Notes: generated from the letters alone by a model not told the origin. A DNA stretch of 64,000 bases from Bacteroides mediterraneensis (GCF_900128455.1 NZ_LT635783.1:1948919-2012918); one strand, 5' to 3'. Shown: positions 45,234 through 54,754, counted from the stretch's first letter. Numbers and translations are program-made.

Positions 45234-45632
45234 TTACGCTATCCCCAGCAATTCAATCTCAAAAATCAGGGTAGAGCCGCCGGGGATACCGGGCTGTGAG
45301 AACTTGCCGTAGCCCATCTCTGCCGGGAGGTAAATCTCCCATTTGTCGCCCACGCACATCTGCTGCATCGCGATAATCCATCCCTCAATGAGGTCGCTCA
45401 GGCGGAAAGCGGCAGGAGCACCTCCACGGCTGCTGTCAAATTTCTTCCCGTTGATGGTCCATCCCGTGTAGTGTGCGGTGACGATGCTCCGCGGTGTGGG
45501 ATGCTTACCGTCGTTCGCTCCCGAAGCCAGTACCTTGTAGTAGATTCCCTTGGGGAGCGCCTGCACTCCCTCTTCCTTCGCCTTTTCGGCCAGCCAGTCC
45601 TTGTTGGCCTGCATGTATTCTTTCTTTCCCAT
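45234..45632 (-). CDS. FKBP-type peptidyl-prolyl cis-trans isomerase
   Basis: A 132-residue cytoplasmic isomerase. A short helical lead (NKDWLAEKAKEEGVQ) is followed by a complete FKBP domain: TAHYTGWTINGKKFDSS, LIEGWIIAMQQMCVGDKW, PAEMGYG and STLIFEIELLGI. It catalyses prolyl isomerisation in protein folding. It has no signal peptide, unlike the many periplasmic FKBPs of Bacteroidales. A near-consensus -7 (TATCTTTA) lies just upstream. Confidence 0.9.
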   Translation of the reverse strand: MGKKEYMQANKDWLAEKAKEEGVQALPKGIYYKVLASGANDGKHPTPRSIVTAHYTGWTINGKKFDSSRGGAPAAFRLSDLIEGWIIAMQQMCVGDKWEIYLPAEMGYGKFSQPGIPGGSTLIFEIELLGIA

Positions 45633-45678
45633 TTACAAATGATTTTGGCGTAAAGATACGGATTTTCCGGAAACCGTT

Positions 45679-46596
45679 CTATTTCTGCCGCGAGGAATCG
45701 TCCAGCTGCATGCTTCTGATGCCCTCTTCGAAGGTGTGAGGCCGGTAGCCCAGTTCCCGTCGGGCTTTTTCGATGCTCAGTCCGCTGAACCGGGGGCGGG
45801 GAGTCTTTTCCTGCATCGCGGCCGTGTGTACCGGAAGGATGAGCGAACGGTCCAGACCCAGTGTGTCGGCCGTGCGCAGTGCCATGTCGGCCACGGTCAT
45901 GCATTCTCCGCCGCAGAGGTGATAGATGCCGCGGACCGGCTGTGCGACGAGTTTTTCAATGCCCTGCACCACGTCGCCTACATAAGTCGGCGTGCGCCAC
46001 TGGTCATCTGCCACCCGTATCTCCTGGTGGTTGCGCAGACGCTGGATGACCAGCGTGACGATGTTGCCGTGCTGTCTCGGATAAGGGGCTCCGTACACCA
46101 CCACGATGCGGGCAATGGCATAGTTCCGGCAGATGGAGGCCACCACCTTCTCGCTTTCCCATTTCGTGCGGCCATAATAATTGACAGGAGAGGGCGTATC
46201 CTCTTCGGTGTACAGCCGGCAGGTATCTCCTCCGAACACGAAGTCGGTGGACAGATGGATGAGTCGGCTGCCGTATTGCTCACACAAGGTAGCCAGACTG
46301 GCCACGGCCTTTACGTTCACCGCATCGGCTTCGGTAGGATGCGTCTCGGCATAATCCGTGGCCGAAAGAGCCGCCGTATGGACCACCACATCGGGCTGCA
46401 CTTCCTCCATCCGCTTTTTTAGTTCCGCTTCGTTTGTGATGTCCGTCTCCAGAAAACGGTAGCCGTGTGCCGGCGGACAAATGTCCGGATGCAGTGAGCA
46501 ACCGGTGACCTGCCTGTCGGGTTTCTTGGCAAAAGCATACAGCAGGTGACGTCCTGTAAACCCGTTGGCTCCGACAATCAGTATTTTCTTGTTCAT
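45679..46596 (-). CDS. RmlD-like NAD(P)-dependent sugar reductase / epimerase
   Basis: A 305-residue short-chain dehydrogenase of the extended type, closest in pattern to dTDP-4-dehydrorhamnose reductase (RmlD). NAD(P) motif VGANGFTGRHLL at the start, DVVVHTAALSATDYAE, LSTDFVFGG, and the catalytic YYGRTKWESE (YxxxK). C-terminal half fits the substrate-binding domain. It is not next to other rhamnose genes, so the exact substrate is open. The start at 46596 gives the NAD motif at the usual distance; the codons to 46626 are unlikely. Confidence 0.8.
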   Translation of the reverse strand: MNKKILIVGANGFTGRHLLYAFAKKPDRQVTGCSLHPDICPPAHGYRFLETDITNEAELKKRMEEVQPDVVVHTAALSATDYAETHPTEADAVNVKAVASLATLCEQYGSRLIHLSTDFVFGGDTCRLYTEEDTPSPVNYYGRTKWESEKVVASICRNYAIARIVVVYGAPYPRQHGNIVTLVIQRLRNHQEIRVADDQWRTPTYVGDVVQGIEKLVAQPVRGIYHLCGGECMTVADMALRTADTLGLDRSLILPVHTAAMQEKTPRPRFSGLSIEKARRELGYRPHTFEEGIRSMQLDDSSRQK

Positions 46597-46623
46597 GACT
46601 TGTAGGTGAATCGTTTCAACGGT

Positions 46624-46631
46624 CAAAGGTA
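46624..46631 (-). promoter_or_regulatory. -7 element (TACCTTTG)
   Basis: Full TAnnTTTG match on the minus strand 28 bases before the ATG at 46596; it supports that start. Confidence 0.5.
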
Positions 46632-46659
46632 CAAAAAAATGTGGGATTCCGTTCTGTCC

Positions 46660-47151
46660 TTAAAACAGTCCCTGCACCCATCCCCACAGTTCCGCACTGA
46701 GGTAGACCACCGCCTTGGCGAGCCAATAGATGAGCACGCACAGCAACAGGATGCCCACGGCAGTCAGCACGGCCTTGCGGTTCACCTCCCGGATGATTTC
46801 CTGGTCGCCCTCCACGAAGCCCACAATCAGCCGGAAGTTCTTGGTGTACGAGCGGCTGAAAATGTCCAGCAAGTCGCCAATCCAGAGCGGGATGATGCCC
46901 AGCAGCATGTCCGTCAGCATGTTGTAGATGATGGCCAGGGTGAGGGGGATGGACTTGATTCTGAACAGGGACACGGCGAGAAAAGGCAGCATCATGACAG
47001 ACGAGAAGATGTCGCCTGCCGTCGGGAAAAGCAGGCCGATGAGAGGGTCCAGAAAATACCGGTCCATCACGTTCTTGATAGTCCTGATCAGTCGGTAGAG
47101 CGGGTCGGTTTCCCACTGCAGGTGTTGAGTATTTTGTTTCGTATGCTCCAT
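46660..47151 (-). CDS. DUF4112 membrane protein
   Basis: A 163-residue inner-membrane protein. The DUF4112 core DRYFLDPLIGLLFPTAGD, then MLTDMLLGIIPLWIGDLLDIF, and two or three hydrophobic segments (including VLTAVGILLLCVLIYWLAKA) are visible. Function unknown. A -7 element overlaps the start region (47170-47177). Confidence 0.8.
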   Translation of the reverse strand: MEHTKQNTQHLQWETDPLYRLIRTIKNVMDRYFLDPLIGLLFPTAGDIFSSVMMLPFLAVSLFRIKSIPLTLAIIYNMLTDMLLGIIPLWIGDLLDIFSRSYTKNFRLIVGFVEGDQEIIREVNRKAVLTAVGILLLCVLIYWLAKAVVYLSAELWGWVQGLF

Positions 47152-47169
47152 TTAGTCACTTGTTGGGTA

Positions 47170-47177
47170 CAAAGATA
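47170..47177 (-). promoter_or_regulatory. -7 element (TATCTTTG) of the DUF4112 gene
   Basis: Full match 19 bases before the ATG; divergent from the -7 at 47210. Confidence 0.5.
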
Positions 47178-47209
47178 AGGGTATTCGTGGAGATTTTCCA
47201 GATAATTCC

Positions 47210-47217
47210 TATCTTTG
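47210..47217 (+). promoter_or_regulatory. -7 element (TATCTTTG) of the first helicase gene
   Basis: Full TAnnTTTG match 70 bases before the ATG at 47287. Confidence 0.5.
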
Positions 47218-47286
47218 GCATGGCGTAAAACTCTTTTGTAGGGTGATATGCAAGAAATGTTGTGACTTTAAATCAAATCAATAATT

Positions 47287-50007
47287 ATGGATATAGACCA
47301 AAAAATATATTGCGGCAATGAGGCTATTTGTAGGAATATAGAATCCTTGCATGGGAATGAACGAGGCTTGTTGTCCCAGAATATCTTATCGCAGTTGCGC
47401 AACTTCCTGGAATGTATTTTTGTGAAGATTTATATGAGTACAGGCAAGCCGCTGGTAGAGAATGATTATCAGAACATAAAGGATGCCATCAAGTTTATGA
47501 ATACGCTACAAGGCAAGTATCGTTTTTTGAATCAGTTCCATAAACTCTTGCAAATCTCCGTCTCTCATTACACGTTGGACCCGGACAGCTCGGAGAGACT
47601 GATGCTTAAATATTATGAATATCTGTTGCGTATTAAGACTTTTATGCGAGACAATTATAGGATGGAACTGCTGGAAAACCTTCATAAGTTTCCGTTGGAT
47701 ACGGATACGGCATTTACCCAGTATTATGAAGCGATAGCCAAAGTGCTGGAAAACAAGGCGGCCATTGCTCAAAAAACAATTCAGCACGGACGGTTCTATA
47801 TCGAGAAGTCACATTCTGTAATCATTCATGATACAATTTTTTATGAAGTGACTTTTATTCCTGCCCACAATAAGTCCAGCAAGTTTGACCGGATAATCGC
47901 TTTCACAAAGCAGGAAATCTCTTCTTATTATGCTGTGGAACTTCATTTGGCTGAGTTTGATATTCAGGTTCTGGGGCGCAGGATGCCGATTGTGATTATT
48001 GTAGATTGGAGTGTTTCTATCAGGGCTTGTGAGCTCAGTAATTTTGCAAAGATTTTCGGCCGTTCGGAAAACTATAGAGGGCTTAAGGAATATTCCAACT
48101 TAATGCAATACCTGACGAAGTCTGGGATGAATCTTGTCGAGCTGATGGAGGCCTCAAATGAATTCTATGCTGATTTTATGAGCCATGTACAGGAAGGAAC
48201 GAAAAACAATGTCCTCTCTTCCCTTCTGACCGTTTGCCGGAATTTTATAGCCGGAGATATGGAGGGAACCAACGTGGTGCGTTATTTGCTTTATCACTTG
48301 AATAATAAGATAATTAAACGGCAGTTGTCAAAATATCCGTGCCAAGGCTTGTCCGGTCTGTATTTATATCCCCAGTGTATTCCTTTTGACAGGATTCCGT
48401 TTAACTTTTCACTGTCAAAGCATAATCCGTCGGTTTCTGATTTGTTCTATTGTATCGACTCTTCCGGTCGCAAACATGAGTTGTTTGCCCGTTTTATTAA
48501 AAACAACACGGAATGTAATGGGGTATTGTACACTCCTGTGAGTGATGTGCAGCATTTTGAGGAACCAGAGGTGTTGGCAGAAAAATACAATGGTATTCTG
48601 TACAGAACCCATCAGCATTTGCGGATAGAATGTGACAAAGGACATTTTTATATCAAGCAATATGAAGACCATGTGCGGACTATCATCTCAAATCTGTTGG
48701 ATCATACCGGGAGCGGGGTCAGGAATTATGTCAATTCCGTGGAAGCATGGATGAAAACCTCTGGAATTAATATAGACAGTGAGGAAAAGAGCAAAGCCAT
48801 AAAGAACCTGTTCAAGGATTCGAAGGTCGCTCTTGTTTACGGTCCGGCAGGAACCGGGAAATCCATGATGATAAATTATATCTCTTTGTTCTTTAAAGAG
48901 AATCATAAGATTTTCCTTGCGAATACGAACCCTGCGGTAGAAAATCTCCGTCGCAAGGTCACAGCTGAAAATGCGGACTTCATGACGATTACAAAATTCC
49001 TTTCGGCTGGCAATTCCGATACGGAATGTGACATCCTGTGTGTGGATGAATGTAGTACTGTCAGCAATAGGGATATGGTGAAGATTTTGGAAAAATCCAC
49101 CTTCCAGCTTTTGTTGTTGGTGGGGGATGTGTATCAGATAGAATCGATTTTGTTTGGCAACTGGTTCAGCATTGCCCATTTCATGATGCCGAAGAGCGCG
49201 GTGGTCGAGCTGACTACAACATATCGAACGACCGACCATGGGTTGAAAGAGGTTTGGGACCGGGTACGTCGGATAACGGACGACAGGCTGGAGTTTATCA
49301 CACGGAATGGCTTTTCGTCAGTATTGGATGATTCTATATTCTCCAAAAGTGCGGAAGATGAGATTGTGCTTTGTTTGAACTACGACGGTCTGTATGGAAT
49401 TAATAACATCAACAAGTTTCTGCAAAGCAATAATCCCAATCCTCCCATGAGAATCGGAGTGCAGATTTATAAAGTGGGCGATCCGGTCTTGTTCAACGAG
49501 TCGGACCGGTTTTCTCCTTTAATCTACAATAACCTGAAAGGGAAGATATTGTCCATAGAGGAGATGGAAGACTGCGTGTATTTTACAATCGAAATCTATA
49601 TGGCAATCAATGAACTGGATGTGTCGGGACTGGACTTGGAACTGCTGGATTCCGTGGCTGGAGATACTTCTGTTATCCGTTTCAGGGTAGAGCTTCAAAA
49701 TGACGGTGACGAGGATGACGATGACGTGGCCTCCGTTGTCCCGTTTCAGATTGCCTACGCTGTGTCCATCCATAAGGCTCAGGGCCTGGAATACGATTCT
49801 GTAAAAGTGGTGATAACCAATGAGATTGAAGAGATGATAAGCCATAATATTTTTTATACAGCTATTACCAGGGCCAAGGAAAAATTAAAAATATACTGGA
49901 GTCCGGAGACAGAAAACCGTATTCTGAAAAACATGAAAGAGCAGTTTAATGATAAGGACTACAAACTTTTTAAAGAAAAATTCAAGGCAGAACTAAATTG
50001 TTTTTAG
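47287..50007 (+). CDS. SF1 helicase (RecD/Pif1-like) with an unrecognised 500-residue N-terminus
   Basis: A 906-residue protein. The C-terminal part is an SF1 helicase: Walker A YGPAGTGKSMMIN (about 518-530), Walker B ILCVDECST (about 584-592), VGDVYQIESI, TTYRTTDHGLKEVW and the late motifs YAVSIHKAQGLEYDSVKVV and FYTAITRAKEKLKIYW. This order fits RecD/UvrD-type DNA helicases with a split UvrD-like C-terminal domain. The first 500 residues match nothing I know; they are helical early on and show no nuclease motif. It is followed 80 bases later by a second helicase gene with its own promoter. Likely role: DNA repair or defence; not established. Confidence 0.8.
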   Translation: MDIDQKIYCGNEAICRNIESLHGNERGLLSQNILSQLRNFLECIFVKIYMSTGKPLVENDYQNIKDAIKFMNTLQGKYRFLNQFHKLLQISVSHYTLDPDSSERLMLKYYEYLLRIKTFMRDNYRMELLENLHKFPLDTDTAFTQYYEAIAKVLENKAAIAQKTIQHGRFYIEKSHSVIIHDTIFYEVTFIPAHNKSSKFDRIIAFTKQEISSYYAVELHLAEFDIQVLGRRMPIVIIVDWSVSIRACELSNFAKIFGRSENYRGLKEYSNLMQYLTKSGMNLVELMEASNEFYADFMSHVQEGTKNNVLSSLLTVCRNFIAGDMEGTNVVRYLLYHLNNKIIKRQLSKYPCQGLSGLYLYPQCIPFDRIPFNFSLSKHNPSVSDLFYCIDSSGRKHELFARFIKNNTECNGVLYTPVSDVQHFEEPEVLAEKYNGILYRTHQHLRIECDKGHFYIKQYEDHVRTIISNLLDHTGSGVRNYVNSVEAWMKTSGINIDSEEKSKAIKNLFKDSKVALVYGPAGTGKSMMINYISLFFKENHKIFLANTNPAVENLRRKVTAENADFMTITKFLSAGNSDTECDILCVDECSTVSNRDMVKILEKSTFQLLLLVGDVYQIESILFGNWFSIAHFMMPKSAVVELTTTYRTTDHGLKEVWDRVRRITDDRLEFITRNGFSSVLDDSIFSKSAEDEIVLCLNYDGLYGINNINKFLQSNNPNPPMRIGVQIYKVGDPVLFNESDRFSPLIYNNLKGKILSIEEMEDCVYFTIEIYMAINELDVSGLDLELLDSVAGDTSVIRFRVELQNDGDEDDDDVASVVPFQIAYAVSIHKAQGLEYDSVKVVITNEIEEMISHNIFYTAITRAKEKLKIYWSPETENRILKNMKEQFNDKDYKLFKEKFKAELNCF

Positions 50008-50038
50008 GTAAAATTACGCTTTATTACAGTCGTATTGT

Positions 50039-50068
50039 TTTGAGTGTGGCGGAATGCGCCTATTTTTG
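50039..50068 (+). promoter_or_regulatory. Promoter of the helicase-nuclease gene
   Basis: TTTG at 50039-50042, 18-base spacer, TATTTTTG at 50061-50068, 19 bases before the ATG at 50088. It excludes the in-frame start at 49998, which lies upstream of the promoter. Confidence 0.6.
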
Positions 50069-50087
50069 TCACATTATTTGTGAACCT

Positions 50088-53000
50088 ATGGACAAAAAAC
50101 AGCTTAAATACTGGAAAACCTGTCTACTGGATGCCGAATGGAGCAATACCCCCTCCAATCAGGAACCGCGTGTTACGTTGAGAATTGGTCGCCGGATGCC
50201 GGAATATCTCCTTAAAAAAGACCGGGAGTTGCTTTTTCCGGACGAGACAGATTCCCCAAAGAAGCACAGTGTACGTATTGCTCCCTGTGTGCTGCTTCCC
50301 GAATATGAAAATGGCAAGCTCCTCGGCAGGCCATTCCCTGAATATCCTTTTTTTATCACTTATACCTTGTGGCCCGACGGTCGGTTGGGCATGCCGGAAA
50401 ACCCGCTGGAGCGAGTGCCGGTGTTTGTCCGTAGGTTTCTTTCTCCCAATGCCAAGGACGACCGTACGATTGCTTCCCTTGCGGAGGTGGACTGTCTGCT
50501 GAAGGAATTCCCGTTGGAGCTGGCCGATGAGAAGGCTTATTGGCGGGCATGTGAGGGATTGTTTCGTAAGGCTACCGGAATGGCTTTCTCTGAAATGAAC
50601 TATTCGGAGTGTCCGGAGATTGCGGTTACAAAGGCACCGGCCACGGGAATGGCACAGAATATTCTGCGACTTTACGACAAGCTGCTGAACAGCCGTGACG
50701 ACTTTCCCCTGCTGGAATGTCTGACGCGTTGTGAATGTGAGCCGCTGCTTTCGTTGCCCGACCGGAAAGAAGTATATGCCAACCGGAAACATCTGGCGCA
50801 GATGAGCGGTGATTTTCCCTTGTCCGTCTCCCAACGCGAAACCTTGGCCATGTACACCCACCCCCGTTGCAGTCGGATTTTTGCCGTCAACGGCCCTCCG
50901 GGAACGGGAAAGACTACCTTCCTGCAGACGGTCATCGCCAACCGGCTGGTGAATTCCGTACTGTCGGGAGGAGAGCCCGAGCTCATTGTGGCCAGTTCTG
51001 TCAACAACCAGGCCATTATGAACATTCTCAAGGATTTCAAGATAGAAGCTGCGGATTCGGATGATTCCGAGGTACGTCTGGCCGAGCGCTGGCTGCCGGA
51101 ACTGGATACACTGGGCTTGTATCTGTCCGGCAAGGCAGACGAGCGTTATGCCATGATGCTGAACAACCAAGGAAAGGGCTTTCCGGAGGCGTACGACCAG
51201 TCGGAGCGGGTAGACGAGTACCGCACGTATTACTTGGAGCGCTTCAACCGTCATTTCCATGCTTCCTGTCAGGACGAGACGGAGTGCCAGGAGTACCTGC
51301 GCGGTCGGATGTTGCTCTTGAGGCAGCGGATTGACACAGGTTTGGAGGTCGCCGTACAGAAAGAATGTGGTACCGGAAGCGGAGACGGAAGCTTATGGGC
51401 CCGGATGATGCACCGCTTCTGCAAGTCCTCTACCGTCTACGAAGAATTTGTGGCCCAGTGGGAGGAAAATGATGATTTCAAGAAATGCTATACCCGACTG
51501 ACAGGGGGAGAGGAGTATAAGGACTTGCCCTGCATGGACGACATGGCCGTGCGACTGGACATCAGTTACCGTTATCAGATGTTCTGGTATGCCATCCACC
51601 ATCGGGAGGCCGAGTTCATCCGTCGCCTGAGTTGTTGTACCGGAAACCTCAACAGTGAAGACCGCGGGGTGTATCTCGCCCGATTGAGGCGTCTGGCCTG
51701 CGTGTTGCCAGTATTCATCTCTACGTTCCATTCTCTTCCCCGCTATATGACTTGCACCTGCGAAGGTGAAAAGTTCGTCCCCCTTTACAATACCATCGAC
51801 CTGCTCATTGTCGACGAGTCGGGGCAGGTGTCGCCCGAGCTGGCCGTACCTTCGTTCAGCCTGGCGCGGCAAGCCATTCTCGTGGGCGATGTGGAACAGA
51901 TAGAGCCCATCTGGCCCGTGTCTGCCGAATATTCTTTTCTCAACCTCAAGCGCTTCGGGGTGGTGGCTTCGGAAGAAGACCCGCTCTACGGTTTCCTGTC
52001 CGAACACGGTTTCCTGTCCTCTTCCGGAAGCCTCATGAAAATGGCCCGGAAAAGTTGCAGTTTCCAAGTGGACGGCGAACGGGGCGCCTTCCTGCGCGAA
52101 CACCGCCGCTGCCTAGATGCCATTATCGCCTATTGCAACGACTACGTGTATCATGGGCGGTTGGTTCCTCTGAAAGGCGACCGTCCGAAGTATACGGCCA
52201 TTCCCGCCAAAGGCTATGTGCATGTGAACGGATTCAGCCGGAGAGGAAAGACCGGAAGCCGTTTCAATGAAGCCGAAGCCACTGCCATTGTAGCCTGGCT
52301 GGTCCGTGAAAAAAAAGGGCTGGAAAAAGCTTATGGGAAACCCATCCATCAGGTGGCCGCCATTGTCACCCCGTTCAAGGCACAGGAACGCCTCTTGCGT
52401 AACCTGCTGTCCAGCTTGTCCTCCCAGGAGGCTGAGCTGTTTGCACCAATGACCATCGGCACCGTCCATTCGCTGCAGGGAGCCCAGTATCCGCTGGTGC
52501 TTTTCTCACCTGTCAATTCGCCCGGCGATTCTTCCTTTTTTATGGAAGCGGGCGGAAAATACAACATGCTCAATGTGGCCGTATCGCGGGCGCAGTATCA
52601 TTTCCTGGTGTTCGGCAACATGAACATCTTCCATCCCGACCGGGACACGCCGTCGGGTAACCTGGCCAAATGGCTGTTCGACGGTCTGCAGGACGAAATG
52701 TCAGCCGGTTTTGTCTATCAGGCCGAGTGTCCCTTGTGCCGTTATACCGAAGTCGACCGCCTGTCCACCCTCGAAGCCCATCGGGAGATTCTGCGCAGGG
52801 CGATTCAGACGGCCCGTCGTCGCGTGGTAATTGTGTCGCCCTTCCTCTTTCTGACTGCTTTGGAGAGTGACAACCTGATTCCCCTTATTCAGGAAGCCGT
52901 GGAATGCGGAGTAGAAGTGGTGGTCTATACCGACCATTATTTGGGCAAGGAGCACGGTCTGTGGCGCGCAGATACCCTGAAAGCTCGCCGCGCGCTGGTA

Positions 53001-53534
53001 GAAAACCACGTCAGTCTGCGGATTTTGAAAGGCATCCACAACAAGTCGCTGGCAGTAGACGACTGTCTGCTGGTGGAAGGCTCGTTCAACTGGCTTTCGG
53101 CCAACCGTGACGAGGAGAAAGCCCGTTACGAATGTTCCATCCGGGTGCAGTTTCCGGCGGCTGCCACCTACATTGAGCGGCTGGAACAAGAACTGTCACA
53201 GATTGAAACGGAAACCGTCTTCTACCGTCCGCGGGGAGGCGAGGGCTTCAGTCCGGACTTTTTCCGTCCACCCTTTCACTATACTTGTCCGCAGAGTCTC
53301 CTGACACATGTCCATGAACAGGTCGGCCGGCTGGGCGTTCCCGCGGCATCCCCGCAGGAAAGTGTGCGGCAACTCCGGGAAAAGGCTCCGCGTCACGGAG
53401 CATTCTGGACCGACGAAGAAATGCAGCTCGTGTGGGAACTGATGAACTACACCAACGTTCTGAGTGTGTTCACCGACTGCCTGCAACGCAGCGAGCGCTC
53501 CATCCGGTATAAAGTGGAAGGCACGGCCTCTTAA
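50088..53534 (+). CDS. SF1 helicase fused to a PLD-type nuclease domain and a Myb-like C-terminus
   Basis: A 1148-residue protein. Residues 1-250: unrecognised. About 250-880: UPF1/DNA2-like SF1 helicase with Walker A NGPPGTGKTTFLQ near 267, Walker B LLIVDESGQVSPE near 575, LVGDVEQIEP and the late motifs TIGTVHSLQGAQYPLVLFSP and NMLNVAVSRAQYHFLVFG. About 895-1035: phospholipase D-like nuclease with one HKD motif, HNKSLAVDD (H984, K986, D991), then GSFNW; one HKD per chain suggests a dimer. C-terminus: FWTDEEMQLVWELMNYTN then LQRSERSIRYKVEG, like a Myb/SANT or GcrA-type helix-turn-helix. Likely unwinds and cuts nucleic acid; a defence role is an inference from the architecture. Confidence 0.85.
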   Translation: MDKKQLKYWKTCLLDAEWSNTPSNQEPRVTLRIGRRMPEYLLKKDRELLFPDETDSPKKHSVRIAPCVLLPEYENGKLLGRPFPEYPFFITYTLWPDGRLGMPENPLERVPVFVRRFLSPNAKDDRTIASLAEVDCLLKEFPLELADEKAYWRACEGLFRKATGMAFSEMNYSECPEIAVTKAPATGMAQNILRLYDKLLNSRDDFPLLECLTRCECEPLLSLPDRKEVYANRKHLAQMSGDFPLSVSQRETLAMYTHPRCSRIFAVNGPPGTGKTTFLQTVIANRLVNSVLSGGEPELIVASSVNNQAIMNILKDFKIEAADSDDSEVRLAERWLPELDTLGLYLSGKADERYAMMLNNQGKGFPEAYDQSERVDEYRTYYLERFNRHFHASCQDETECQEYLRGRMLLLRQRIDTGLEVAVQKECGTGSGDGSLWARMMHRFCKSSTVYEEFVAQWEENDDFKKCYTRLTGGEEYKDLPCMDDMAVRLDISYRYQMFWYAIHHREAEFIRRLSCCTGNLNSEDRGVYLARLRRLACVLPVFISTFHSLPRYMTCTCEGEKFVPLYNTIDLLIVDESGQVSPELAVPSFSLARQAILVGDVEQIEPIWPVSAEYSFLNLKRFGVVASEEDPLYGFLSEHGFLSSSGSLMKMARKSCSFQVDGERGAFLREHRRCLDAIIAYCNDYVYHGRLVPLKGDRPKYTAIPAKGYVHVNGFSRRGKTGSRFNEAEATAIVAWLVREKKGLEKAYGKPIHQVAAIVTPFKAQERLLRNLLSSLSSQEAELFAPMTIGTVHSLQGAQYPLVLFSPVNSPGDSSFFMEAGGKYNMLNVAVSRAQYHFLVFGNMNIFHPDRDTPSGNLAKWLFDGLQDEMSAGFVYQAECPLCRYTEVDRLSTLEAHREILRRAIQTARRRVVIVSPFLFLTALESDNLIPLIQEAVECGVEVVVYTDHYLGKEHGLWRADTLKARRALVENHVSLRILKGIHNKSLAVDDCLLVEGSFNWLSANRDEEKARYECSIRVQFPAAATYIERLEQELSQIETETVFYRPRGGEGFSPDFFRPPFHYTCPQSLLTHVHEQVGRLGVPAASPQESVRQLREKAPRHGAFWTDEEMQLVWELMNYTNVLSVFTDCLQRSERSIRYKVEGTAS

Positions 53535-53570
53535 TTCCCGGGGCCTTCTGCTCCTTTCCGGCAAAAACGC

Positions 53571-53578
53571 TATCTTTG
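53571..53578 (+). promoter_or_regulatory. -7 element (TATCTTTG)
   Basis: Full TAnnTTTG match 22 bases before the ATG at 53600. Confidence 0.5.
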
Positions 53579-53599
53579 CATAAACTATTCAAGAAACCT

Positions 53600-54742
53600 A
53601 TGCAACTCACCTATATCTTCCACAGCGGCTTTGCCCTCGAGACCGACCGCTGCATCCTCGTGTTCGATTACTGGATGGACCCTGCCGGCGTGATGCCCTG
53701 TCTGCTGCGGTCGGCCAAGCCGATGTACGTCTTCTCCAGCCATTTCCACGAAGACCATTTCAACCGCGACATCTTCTCCTGGCGGACCGCGAAGACGAAC
53801 CTCCGCTACATCCTTTCGAAAGACATTCTGAAACACCGCCGTGCGCAGAAGGATGAAGCCGACGCCTGGCTGGGCAAAGGCGCCACGTGGGAAGACGAGC
53901 GGGTGCGTGTGACCGCCACCGGAAGCACCGACAGCGGCGTGTCGTGGGTGATTGAGACCGGCGGCAAGCGCATCTTCCATGCCGGCGACCTGAACAACTG
54001 GTACGCCCGCTTCCTGACCGACGACTACCACGGAGGTATGGTCTATAGTCCCGACTTCGGCATGGAAATCGCCCCCCTGAAGGAAGAGAAACGTTACTTA
54101 GGCGAGCTGAAAGACATCCGCAAGCTCACCGACCGTTTCGACGTGGTGATGTTCCCCGTAGACGGGCGCATCGGCAACGGCTACACCCGCGGGGCACGTC
54201 AGTTCCTCGATGTGTTTCAGGTCGGTCTGTTCGTGCCCATGCACTTCGTGGCCAGCGGTTTCGAATCGGCCTGGCGGATGAAAGAGTTCACCGACGCCCA
54301 GTCCGTCCCGTTCTGGAGCATCCGGCAGGAAGGAGAGACGTATGTGGTGGGCAAGCGTATCGAAGTGGTGGCGGCGGTCATCGTCCGCGACGGGAAGTAT
54401 TTCGCCACCCAGCGCGGCTACGGTGAGTTCAAGGATTACTGGGAGTTCCCCGGCGGGAAGATGGAGCCGGGCGAGAGCAGGGAAGAGGCCCTGGTGCGGG
54501 AAATCCGCGAGGAGCTGGACACGGACATCCGGGTGGAGGTCTTCCTCACCACGGTGGACTGTGAGTATCCGTCGTTCCACCTCACCATGCATTGCTATCT
54601 TTGTTCGGTGGTTTCCGGCAGCTTGGTGCTGAAGGAGCATGAGAACGCCGCCTGGCTGAAGCGGGAGGAACTGGAGAGTGTGGCGTGGCTTCCGGCGGAT
54701 GTGAGGGTGGTGGAGGAGATAAAGAGGCAGTCAGGAAGTTAA
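53600..54742 (+). CDS. Metallo-beta-lactamase-fold / Nudix hydrolase fusion
   Basis: A 380-residue two-domain protein. Residues 1-250: metallo-beta-lactamase fold of the UlaG/RNase Z-like kind, with SHFHEDHF (H48, H50, D52, H53) as the metal motif, FHAGDLNNW and FVPMHF as later ligands. Residues 255-380: Nudix hydrolase of the MutT / CTP-pyrophosphohydrolase kind, with the box GKMEPGESREEALVREIREE (from G286 to E305). Nudix enzymes of this type remove damaged nucleotides such as 8-oxo-dGTP. The joining of the two in one chain is unusual to me. The -7 element at 53571 supports this start. Confidence 0.85.
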   Translation: MQLTYIFHSGFALETDRCILVFDYWMDPAGVMPCLLRSAKPMYVFSSHFHEDHFNRDIFSWRTAKTNLRYILSKDILKHRRAQKDEADAWLGKGATWEDERVRVTATGSTDSGVSWVIETGGKRIFHAGDLNNWYARFLTDDYHGGMVYSPDFGMEIAPLKEEKRYLGELKDIRKLTDRFDVVMFPVDGRIGNGYTRGARQFLDVFQVGLFVPMHFVASGFESAWRMKEFTDAQSVPFWSIRQEGETYVVGKRIEVVAAVIVRDGKYFATQRGYGEFKDYWEFPGGKMEPGESREEALVREIREELDTDIRVEVFLTTVDCEYPSFHLTMHCYLCSVVSGSLVLKEHENAAWLKREELESVAWLPADVRVVEEIKRQSGS

Positions 54743-54754
54743 AACTTTTTGTTT

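Noticed and set aside
49998..50087. Start of the helicase-nuclease gene at 49998
   Set aside because: A promoter at 50039-50068 lies between it and the ATG at 50088.
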